DNA from: Lachnospiraceae bacterium
Lineage (GTDB): Bacteria; Bacillota; Clostridia; Lachnospirales; Lachnospiraceae
Assembly (NCBI GenBank): GCA_003484785.1
Contig: DNAD01000350.1
Location: forward strand, 1 to 6,129
Reading direction: 5' to 3'
Length of the DNA: 6,129 nucleotides
Shown here piece by piece: positions 1 to 6,129 of the stretch (position 1 is the stretch's first letter; each line of letters begins with the position of its first letter). Under the pieces are notes generated by a model. It was not told the origin of the DNA. It saw nothing but the letters and a program-made list of their open reading frames with translations, and made no database searches. The position numbers were made by a program, and so were the translations under genes.

Positions 1-112
1 TCGAGCCCCTGATCGCGCAGGAAGCGTCGATTTTGTAGTTTTTGCTATGGGGTCGGCGTTTTTTCTTTGTTTATGAATGTTCAGCGCCTGTGGAGCTCAT
101 GCGGACCGGGGA

Positions 113-147
113 CTGAATGATCGTTACTATTGACCGTTACCATTCAG
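113..147 (+). promoter_or_regulatory. Inverted repeat in the leader of the transporter gene
   Basis: CTGAATG at 113-119 is repeated as its exact reverse complement CATTCAG at 141-147, giving a 7-bp stem around a 21-base loop. A direct repeat CGTTAC occurs inside (122-127 and 135-140). The right arm shares its last two bases with the AGGGGGA ribosome site of the transporter, so a folded RNA would crowd that site. The element could be a regulator-binding dyad, a weak RNA hairpin affecting translation, or chance. The repeats are seen directly; any role is inference. Confidence 0.3.
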
Positions 148-152
148 GGGGA
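146..152 (+). promoter_or_regulatory. Ribosome binding site of the transporter gene
   Basis: AGGGGGA lies 5 bases before the ATG at 158. It is the strongest Shine-Dalgarno-like sequence on the + strand of this window. It supports 158 as the start over the ATG at 130, which opens a different reading frame that lacks transporter features. Confidence 0.75.
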
Positions 153-157
153 TACTT

Positions 158-1552
158 ATGAAAAGCAAAAGAAATACTTTCTCAGGTTCTTTAGGTTTTG
201 TACTGGCAGCCGCGGGAAGCGCAGTAGGGCTTGGAAATATCTGGCGGTTTCCCTATCTGGCCGCAAGAGACGGAGGAGGCATCTTTCTGGTCACCTATCT
301 TGTCCTGGCTCTCACCTTCGGCTTCACCCTTCTTACCACAGAGGTGGCCATAGGCAGAAAGACCAGGGAAAGTCCCCTGACAGCCTACGGTGATCTCCAT
401 AAAGGCTCACGGTATCTGGGATTGCTCGCCTGCATTATTCCCATGATAATCCTTCCATATTACTGCGTCATAGGCGGCTGGGTAATAAAGTATTTTCTGG
501 TCTATCTGACCGGAGCGGGAAGTGCCGCGGCAGCTGAGGGATATTTTTCGGGCTTTATCACCGATACCTCTTCCCCCATAATAATGATGGTGGTTTTCCT
601 CATACTTACCGTTATGGTAGTGCTGGGCGGGGTTATTAACGGCATAGAGAAATTCTCAAGGATCATCATGCCCTTAATGATCATACTTATCCTGGTCATC
701 TCCGTATTTTCACTCACTCTTTCCCATACGGACGAGAACGGGACTGTAAGAACGGGACTTCAGGGCTTAAAGATACTTTTTATCCCGGATATGCGGGATA
801 TTACATTAAAAGGTTTCCTGTCCACCCTTGTTGACGCAATGGGACAGCTTTTTTACAGCCTGAGCGTTGCAATGGGAATAATGATAGCCTTTGGCTCCTA
901 TATGAAAAATGAAACCGATCTTTCATCCTCGATAAAGCAGATAGAGATCTTTGATACCGGCGTGGCCTTCCTTGCGGGCGTGATGATAATACCGGCTGTT
1001 TTTGTGTTTAACGGAAAGGAAGGTATGCAGGCTTCCGGCCCGGGGCTTATGTTCGTATCCCTTCCCGTGATCTTCAACGAGATGGGGCCCGTCGGACGTG
1101 TTGTCGGCTGTATGTTCTTTGCAATGGTGCTTTTTGCGGCTATCACCAGCTCCGTATCGATCCTTGAAGCGGTGGTTTCAAGCTTTATGGACCGGTTCCG
1201 AGTGAAGAGGGAAAGAGCGGTGATCATGGAAAGTGTGATCTGTCTGTTCTTCGGGATCCTGGTCTGTCTTGGATATAACAAGCTTTATTTTGAGTTTCAG
1301 CTGCCAAACGGCGCAACCGGGCAGATCCTCGATATCATGGATTATATCAGCAACAATCTGCTCATGCCCATAACCTCAATGGGAACCTGTATCCTTATCG
1401 GATGGATATTAAAGCCCGAATTCATCATAAACGAAGTGACAAAGAACGGTGAAGCCTTCGGAAGAAAGAAGCTCTACATCGTAATGATAAAATATGTGGC
1501 GCCGGTAATGCTGTTCATACTTTTTTTGAAGGCTCTGGGGATATTGGGATAA
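158..1552 (+). CDS. Sodium-dependent transporter of the neurotransmitter:sodium symporter (NSS) family
   Basis: This is an inner-membrane symporter of the LeuT/MhsT/Tyt1 type, which uses the sodium gradient to import amino acids or related amines. The signature in helix 1 (residues 20-33, GSAVGLGNIWRFPY) matches the family. By alignment from memory, G20, A22, V23, N27 and R30 carry the same numbers as in LeuT. A327, T330 and S331 in helix 8 match the LeuT Na2 ligands A351, T354 and S355, and S234 replaces T254 in the unwound part of helix 6 (GQLFYSLS, 229-236). I count 11 hydrophobic segments: about 10-36, 40-64, 86-118, 138-160, 165-188, 218-247, 264-285, 310-345, 353-372, 386-417 and 440-462. 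Length (464 aa) and 11 helices are usual for bacterial members. A strong ribosome site precedes the start. No neighbour hints at the substrate, which stays unassigned. Confidence 0.95.
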   Translation: MKSKRNTFSGSLGFVLAAAGSAVGLGNIWRFPYLAARDGGGIFLVTYLVLALTFGFTLLTTEVAIGRKTRESPLTAYGDLHKGSRYLGLLACIIPMIILPYYCVIGGWVIKYFLVYLTGAGSAAAAEGYFSGFITDTSSPIIMMVVFLILTVMVVLGGVINGIEKFSRIIMPLMIILILVISVFSLTLSHTDENGTVRTGLQGLKILFIPDMRDITLKGFLSTLVDAMGQLFYSLSVAMGIMIAFGSYMKNETDLSSSIKQIEIFDTGVAFLAGVMIIPAVFVFNGKEGMQASGPGLMFVSLPVIFNEMGPVGRVVGCMFFAMVLFAAITSSVSILEAVVSSFMDRFRVKRERAVIMESVICLFFGILVCLGYNKLYFEFQLPNGATGQILDIMDYISNNLLMPITSMGTCILIGWILKPEFIINEVTKNGEAFGRKKLYIVMIKYVAPVMLFILFLKALGILG

Positions 1553-1557
1553 AACTG

Positions 1558-1586
1558 TAGAAAAGCGTGCTTTTAATCGGTATAAT
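1558..1586 (+). promoter_or_regulatory. Predicted sigma-A-type promoter for the carboxypeptidase gene
   Basis: A perfect -10 hexamer TATAAT at 1581-1586 is preceded, after exactly 17 bases, by TAGAAA at 1558-1563 (4 of 6 matches to TTGACA). Transcription would start near 1593 and give a leader of about 50 bases before the ATG at 1641. The spacer contains a small palindrome, AAAAGC-GT-GCTTTT (1561-1574). The -10 match is exact; promoter activity is inferred. Confidence 0.6.
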
Positions 1587-1640
1587 TAATGTGAATATTA
1601 AAAGGAAATCATTCAAGACTCTCTGAACCGTTCACTGTAA

Positions 1641-3113
1641 ATGTTGCGCACGTATATGAAAAAGATATCAAAAAGGTGTACCGCCCTGTTTCTGGTATTA
1701 TTATGCCTGGCGGTATCCTTTCCGGTAAATACATATGCCGTAAATACAAAGCCCACTGCCGAACAGCTTGAGGCGGCCGAAGAGCGCAAGCTCATCCCGG
1801 TGGAAACAAATAAGATACCGGGCTGGCCCGAGGGCCCTGTTATAGGGGCGGAGTCTGCCATTTTAGTTGATTCCAAATCAGGAGCCGTGCTCTATCAGAA
1901 AAATGTCAACGAACGTCTCTATCCCGCCAGCACTACCAAGCTGATGACTGCTCTCTTAACCATAGAGAATACTAATATGAACGATATCGTCACCTTTTCC
2001 TACGATTCCGTTCATAATATCGAGAGCACCTCCTCAAGGATCGGTATAGACGAGGGTGAGCAGCTTACCGTGGAGCAGTGCCTTTACGGTCTGCTCTTAG
2101 GCTCCGGAAACGAAGTCGCCTATGCCCTGGCAGAGCATGTGGCAGGGGATGTGGACTCCTTTGTGGATATGATGAACAAGCGGGCGGCAGAGCTGGGCTG
2201 CGCCAATACTCATTTCGTGAATGCCAACGGCCTGCCTGATCCGGAGCATTACGTAAGCGCCTATGATCTTTCTCTCATAGCCAGAGCCTGTTTTAAGAAC
2301 GAATCTCTTGTTACGATCTCGGGAACCGCAAAATATACCATACCCCCCACGAACATCCAGCCCGAGGAAAGGCCTCTTGAAAACCACCATCTGATGGTAC
2401 CCGGTCTGCGCTATGAATATGAAGGCTTTGTGGGTGGAAAGACAGGTTATACAAAGGATGCGAGGCAGACTCTGGTCACCTGTGCCGAGCGTGACGGGAT
2501 GAGGCTTATCTGCATCATCTTAAAGGAGGAGGCTCCGAATCAGTTTTTAGACACAAAGGCACTCCTTGACTACGGCTTTGATCATTTCATGAAGGTAAAT
2601 ATTGCCGAGAATGAGAATCGCTATACCTTAAACAGCGCTACTTTTTTTAACACAAACCTGGATATCCTGGGAAGCTCCGAGCCGATCCTTACCCTTAACC
2701 CCTCAGATTACGTGATGATACCGAAAACCGCTGATTTTTCGGAGCTTGAGGTTTCCGTTAATTATGAGGATCTTCCGATAAATGCGGTGGCTACCCTTGA
2801 TTACAGCTATAACGGTCACAAGGTGGGCTCCACTGCCATAGAATTTGCAGATAATACGGTCCAGACCTTTGATTTTTCAAATATCATCAGAGCAAGCTCT
2901 CAGGATGAGGTTCCCAAAAGGTTCATACCCTCAAAGAACATCGTATTTGTGAGCATAACCCGGATCATTCTGATCCTGGCCTCCCTGCTTGCCCTGATCC
3001 TTCTGTTCTTTTTCATTAAAAACGCGGTCAGCCGGTATAAATATTCCGCAAAACGGGATATGCAGAAGGTAAAAAAGAGATATAAAAAACGCAGAAAGAA
3101 TTTTTTCCGTTAA
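1641..3113 (+). CDS. D-alanyl-D-alanine carboxypeptidase (serine-type, peptidase family S11, DacA/DacF-like)
   Basis: This low-molecular-mass penicillin-binding protein removes the terminal D-Ala from peptidoglycan pentapeptides outside the membrane, limiting cross-linking. All three active-site motifs are present in order: STTK at 97-100 (nucleophile S97, K100) within YPASTTK, SGN at 155-157 and KTG at 267-269. A signal peptide covers about residues 6-33. A beta-rich region resembling the PBP5 C-terminal domain follows the catalytic domain (about 315-415). A hydrophobic helix (about 433-459) and a strongly basic tail (460-490) end the protein, so it is probably fixed in the membrane by a true transmembrane segment. 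The start is uncertain: an in-frame TAA directly before 1641 rules out an earlier start, but neither ATG 1641 nor ATG 1656 has a clear ribosome site, and 1656 gives the more typical MKKISKR signal-peptide beginning. The gene has its own predicted promoter and converges on the exonuclease gene. Confidence 0.95.
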   Translation: MLRTYMKKISKRCTALFLVLLCLAVSFPVNTYAVNTKPTAEQLEAAEERKLIPVETNKIPGWPEGPVIGAESAILVDSKSGAVLYQKNVNERLYPASTTKLMTALLTIENTNMNDIVTFSYDSVHNIESTSSRIGIDEGEQLTVEQCLYGLLLGSGNEVAYALAEHVAGDVDSFVDMMNKRAAELGCANTHFVNANGLPDPEHYVSAYDLSLIARACFKNESLVTISGTAKYTIPPTNIQPEERPLENHHLMVPGLRYEYEGFVGGKTGYTKDARQTLVTCAERDGMRLICIILKEEAPNQFLDTKALLDYGFDHFMKVNIAENENRYTLNSATFFNTNLDILGSSEPILTLNPSDYVMIPKTADFSELEVSVNYEDLPINAVATLDYSYNGHKVGSTAIEFADNTVQTFDFSNIIRASSQDEVPKRFIPSKNIVFVSITRIILILASLLALILLFFFIKNAVSRYKYSAKRDMQKVKKRYKKRRKNFFR

Positions 3114-3140
3114 ATATGCAATAGTAAAGGACTGATCATT

Positions 3141-4100
3141 TCAATTCTTTTTCGATTTTCTTTTTTCAAGCCTCTGAAGCCTGAGCTTATCCTGTTTTTT
3201 CGCTATCTCCTGGGCTACCTCCTTCGGCACCAGCTTGACAGTCTTGACTACATAGAAGTTGCCGTCATCCGTCTTCTTCATCCGTATCTTGCCCTTAAGA
3301 TAGCCGTGTTTCTTACAGCTTCCGACACAGAAATAGTTTCTTCCGTTTACGGAAAACCAGCCAATCTTTATGGACGCCGGCCTGCCGCATTTGTAGCACC
3401 TCAGGGAATTGACCTTTTTGTCCTCTATGGCCTTTGTTTTATCGGAAAACTCTCTGGAGATATATTTGGAATAGGTTTTGAAATTGACCTCGATCTCGTC
3501 CTTTTCGGTTCTCGGAGCTATGAAAACATCATAGGAAACATAGCGCTTTGTCCTGGGCTTGTAGGCATTTATCCTCTTAAATACCATAGCCGTGTACCAG
3601 GCATCATCATAGGCCCTGTGAAAGGGAACATCCTTTTCAAGCCCCAGAAAATCCACTGCGGTCTCAAGAGCCCGCCTTTTCTTCCCATCCTCATAGGCAA
3701 TGCTGAAGAACTTCTGGATATCGTAATATTCAAGAGGTCCGTTAGCCAGCATATCCATCCCGTAATACATCATGTTGCGCTGAAGCTCGGTGATGTCCGA
3801 GGTACCCCAGATACAGAGGATATAATCCTTACCGCACCATTCAAGAAACTCGTTCATGGCTATGGGAAAGGGCTTGCCGGCTTCCAGCTCCTCCTTCGTA
3901 AGATGTATTATCTTTGTGGTTATATAGTGGATATAATGATAGATCTGCGGCTTTATCACAACCTCGAATTTATCTATCACCTTCATTCTTCTGTTCAGCT
4001 TGACGGCGCCTATCTCAAGGATCTCAAAAGGAAGCCCCAGATCTCTGTTTGATTTTTCACTTGACTGATTCCACTCAAGATCGAAGACGATGTAATTCAT
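3141..4100 (-). CDS. DEDDh-family 3'-5' exonuclease (KapD/ERI-1-like) with a cysteine-rich C-terminal extension
   Basis: The N-terminal half (about 1-178) is an RNase T/DnaQ-type exonuclease fold that removes nucleotides from the 3' end of RNA or DNA using two metal ions. Visible catalytic residues are D7 and E9 (FDLEW), D102 in WGTSD, and H161 and D166 in HRAYDD, which fits the H-x-A-x-x-D form of the DEDDh class. The WG-x-x-D context resembles the KapD/ERI-1 subgroup. Members of that group are often near 200 aa; this protein has 319. The extra part includes C235-x2-C238 and C258-x3-C262 (H265 nearby), a likely zinc-binding module, then a very Lys/Arg-rich tail (300-319) that could contact nucleic acid. 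Being cytoplasmic, it is an unexpected last gene in an operon with envelope genes. Its ATG overlaps the acyltransferase stop by 4 bases (ATGA), with AGGA at 4110-4113, 9 bases upstream. The natural substrate cannot be told from sequence. Confidence 0.9.
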   Translation of the reverse strand: MNYIVFDLEWNQSSEKSNRDLGLPFEILEIGAVKLNRRMKVIDKFEVVIKPQIYHYIHYITTKIIHLTKEELEAGKPFPIAMNEFLEWCGKDYILCIWGTSDITELQRNMMYYGMDMLANGPLEYYDIQKFFSIAYEDGKKRRALETAVDFLGLEKDVPFHRAYDDAWYTAMVFKRINAYKPRTKRYVSYDVFIAPRTEKDEIEVNFKTYSKYISREFSDKTKAIEDKKVNSLRCYKCGRPASIKIGWFSVNGRNYFCVGSCKKHGYLKGKIRMKKTDDGNFYVVKTVKLVPKEVAQEIAKKQDKLRLQRLEKRKSKKN

Positions 4101-5209
4101 TTTTTCTTATCCTGCCTGACCTTTGATCCCCTTCCGGTAAGAAAGGGAAAGAATCTGTTTATCAGAAGTATGACGAGAGTCGTGTATACAAGCATCGTGA
4201 GCACGACGATCCCGTAGCAGATATAGCCCCTCGCCCTTGTAAGATATTGATTGACATACATGGCGCTGCGAAGGGCAAAGGTCAGAACCTTACTGTTATT
4301 GTGAACCGCCATGAATACAAGGGAATTGATACCGTAGAAGGTAAGCAGCGGAAATTTATACTTAAGCATTGAGAGATTCTTACAGAATATGATCAGCCAC
4401 AGGGATCCCGAAATCGCTGCCGCGTAGTATACTATCACGTTATTGTGGACCAGCGAACGGAATTCTCCCACGTTGTTATAATGAAGCACTCTCATGCTTA
4501 TCACTATACAGGAAATATTCAGCGCAAGAAGGGCAAAAGCCAGAAGCACCTCTTTAAACGAAAAGCTTTCCGCCTTGAGCTTTTCAATAAATGCAAAGCC
4601 GTAATAGCCTATGGCGATGAAGGAGCAGGCAAACACAGGCCTTAACAGCGTGATCGCAAGCTCGTGAAACCTTTCGGCCAGGGGAGTGTCGAAGCTCTGG
4701 CTTCTCAAAAGCAGATTCAGTACATAGGCAATAACTGCAGCTGCTATGATGACAGCGATCGATACTTTATTGTCGAATTTCTTTTTTATGAACAGAAACA
4801 GCAGCTCACCCATGAAAAGCGCCGGCAGAAACCACAGCACGTTCATTCCGTACAGACCGATCACATACCAGATATTTACAAGCAGTGTGGAAACGGGTAC
4901 TACCTTATCTATGAAAAGACTGTAGAGGACGATCCCTATGTAGATAAGACTGAACCAGTAGTAGGGAACCATGATACCCTTAAAGCGCTTTTTTACAAGC
5001 TCCTTTAAGTCCTTTTCCGTATCGTTGCCGTAACGCATAAGCATGCCGCTTACGATGAAAAAAAACGGCATATGAAAGGAGAAGATCCATATGCAGAGAT
5101 AGAGTATGTAGGGCGAAAAGCCCAGGATCTCTCCCTGCAGGTGCCCTATGAGCACAAGGATCATTCCCGCTCCCTTTGCCATGTCAAAATACGAAAGTCT
5201 TTTTTTCAT
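4097..5209 (-). CDS. Membrane acyltransferase, acyltransferase family 3
   Basis: This multi-pass membrane enzyme belongs to the family that moves acyl groups, often acetyl, onto sugars of envelope polymers, exopolysaccharides or small molecules. The N-terminal pattern R4-x4-D9-x2-KG followed by GH at 22-23 (likely catalytic H23) is typical, as is FSFHMPFFFIVSG at 43-55 with H46. Other family-like positions are R75 with PYY at 82-84, WFLPALF at 126-132 and the late FYGINS segment (291-296) before H303. About ten hydrophobic helices fit: 8-28, 36-57, 78-100, 124-141, 149-167, 185-207, 220-239, 257-276, 289-308 and 330-353. The basic tail (360-370) is probably cytoplasmic. No SGNH esterase domain is fused, unlike OatA-type peptidoglycan O-acetyltransferases. 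The ATG overlaps the amidase stop by one base (TAATG), and GGA at 5215-5217 is the nearest ribosome site. The position after a wall amidase suggests, but does not prove, an envelope substrate. Confidence 0.9.
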   Translation of the reverse strand: MKKRLSYFDMAKGAGMILVLIGHLQGEILGFSPYILYLCIWIFSFHMPFFFIVSGMLMRYGNDTEKDLKELVKKRFKGIMVPYYWFSLIYIGIVLYSLFIDKVVPVSTLLVNIWYVIGLYGMNVLWFLPALFMGELLFLFIKKKFDNKVSIAVIIAAAVIAYVLNLLLRSQSFDTPLAERFHELAITLLRPVFACSFIAIGYYGFAFIEKLKAESFSFKEVLLAFALLALNISCIVISMRVLHYNNVGEFRSLVHNNVIVYYAAAISGSLWLIIFCKNLSMLKYKFPLLTFYGINSLVFMAVHNNSKVLTFALRSAMYVNQYLTRARGYICYGIVVLTMLVYTTLVILLINRFFPFLTGRGSKVRQDKKK

Positions 5210-6078
5210 TATCTTCCAAAGTAGCTGTTGATACCGGTAAGAAGCCCCATCGCGATATTGTTAAGGGCTGCGTCTGAATGATCCGAAGCTTTGTCTCCAA
5301 GCTCTATATCAACGCTGGGAATGGTGGAATAGGAGGTCTGGGTAAGATCGAGCTCCATCGAACCGGTTCCGTGGATCTTGCGTCCGGCAGTTCTTAACCC
5401 GTTTATGAGGTTTTCTCCGAGAAGGTCGCTCATTGCCCAGGTGGATCTGACGGGCTCCATTGCTTTATAGGAAGGGTTACCCGGAACCTTACAGTAGAAA
5501 GCGCCTTTATTTGAGGCGGTGCTGTCCCAGTGAAGCGAAATATGGCACTGGGCGTATTTGTTTGCCAGCACCGTACGTGCCACGTTGTCAAGCTGGACAT
5601 CGGCTCCTTCCCGTATCATCAGGACATTATAGCCGCTGTTTAACAGAAGTCCCTTTAAGATGAGCGCTTCCTTTAATGCTACGGAGGCTTCGCTGACTCC
5701 GTCAGTAAAGGTCATTCCCGAGGAAACCGCAGTGGTTTGTGTTGCGCCTGCTGATGTAGTTCCTCCCGTTACCTTGGGGCTCCCGTCGGGGTGAGATAAG
5801 GTTTTCCGGCTCTCTCCTCCCTTTGTTCCGTGTCCGGCGTTAACACAGACCGTGATCCCGTTGGCGGTGGGCAGCTGATTAACGTAAAGCATAGCGGCTC
5901 CCGAATGGATAACGGAGAAGGAAGCATAGGGCATTGTCTCGTTAAGTACCACCGGGATCGCCTGGGCGTTCAAAACGGAGGCTGCCGGTACGTTAGACGG
6001 AGACGCTGTTATCATGCCGGCTGAAAGGGATGTTATTATCATAGCTGATGTTATTTTTTTAAACAGAGTATTCTTCAT
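5209..6078 (-). CDS. Secreted N-acetylmuramoyl-L-alanine amidase (Amidase_3 family)
   Basis: This zinc hydrolase is predicted to cut the bond between N-acetylmuramic acid and L-Ala of the stem peptide. A signal peptide is visible (MKNTLFKK, then a hydrophobic stretch at about 9-25). The amidase domain starts near residue 74: H83 in VCVNAGHG, E130 before the long helix and H183 in HISLHWDS are the expected zinc ligands, and E259 in VDIELG is the expected catalytic glutamate. The 46 residues between H83 and E130 are longer than in minimal amidases and rich in Gly, Thr and Ser. The usual Asn after the third ligand (SIHxN) is Asp here (D185), and the region after ELG lacks the common aromatic and Asn residues. 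No wall-binding repeat is present. AGGAA (6089-6093) sits 10 bases before the ATG. The frame remains open upstream to the window edge, but the signal peptide supports this start. It is the first complete gene of the three-gene operon. Confidence 0.88.
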   Translation of the reverse strand: MKNTLFKKITSAMIITSLSAGMITASPSNVPAASVLNAQAIPVVLNETMPYASFSVIHSGAAMLYVNQLPTANGITVCVNAGHGTKGGESRKTLSHPDGSPKVTGGTTSAGATQTTAVSSGMTFTDGVSEASVALKEALILKGLLLNSGYNVLMIREGADVQLDNVARTVLANKYAQCHISLHWDSTASNKGAFYCKVPGNPSYKAMEPVRSTWAMSDLLGENLINGLRTAGRKIHGTGSMELDLTQTSYSTIPSVDIELGDKASDHSDAALNNIAMGLLTGINSYFGR

Positions 6079-6129
6079 TATTTTTTCGTTCCTGTTCTGA
6101 AAGATTGTTGGACACGCTGAAAGCGCGGC

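Overview
The window carries five complete protein-coding genes and almost no spare DNA. The gene content suggests a Gram-positive anaerobe of the class Clostridia, probably Lachnospiraceae: an 11-helix NSS transporter, a secreted and membrane-anchored D-Ala-D-Ala carboxypeptidase, a KapD/ERI-1-like exonuclease, a family-3 membrane acyltransferase and a secreted Amidase_3 enzyme. Moderate GC, frequent AGA and ATA codons and AGGA-type ribosome sites fit this. The lineage call is inference from protein style, not from a marker gene.

Left half, + strand. Positions 1-157 hold no convincing gene. They contain a 7-bp inverted repeat whose right arm runs into the ribosome binding site of the first gene. 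Next comes a sodium-coupled transporter of the neurotransmitter:sodium symporter family (158-1552) with its sodium-site residues intact. An 88-bp gap follows, with a good sigma-A-type promoter (-10 at 1581-1586) for the second gene, a penicillin-binding-protein-type D-alanyl-D-alanine carboxypeptidase (1641-3113). The promoter suggests that these two + strand genes are separate transcription units.

Right half, - strand. Three genes are read right to left with start and stop codons overlapping: a secreted N-acetylmuramoyl-L-alanine amidase (6078-5209), a multi-pass acyltransferase (5209-4097) and a DEDDh 3'-5' exonuclease with an added cysteine-rich C-terminal region (4100-3141). The overlaps (TAATG, then ATGA) indicate one translationally coupled operon. 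The DNA just upstream of the amidase could hold the end of another gene with the same overlap, so the operon may extend past the right edge. The two halves converge at 3113/3141 with only 27 bp between stop codons and no clear terminator.

Two of the five genes trim peptidoglycan: the carboxypeptidase removes the terminal D-Ala and the amidase cuts the stem peptide from the glycan. A third, the acyltransferase, probably modifies an envelope polymer or secreted glycan. The exonuclease is the odd partner. I see no mobile element, CRISPR array, tRNA, rRNA or phage gene. The region looks mostly like ordinary chromosomal housekeeping and envelope DNA. The points most worth a second look are the exonuclease's C-terminal region and its coupling to envelope genes, and the unusual motifs of the amidase.
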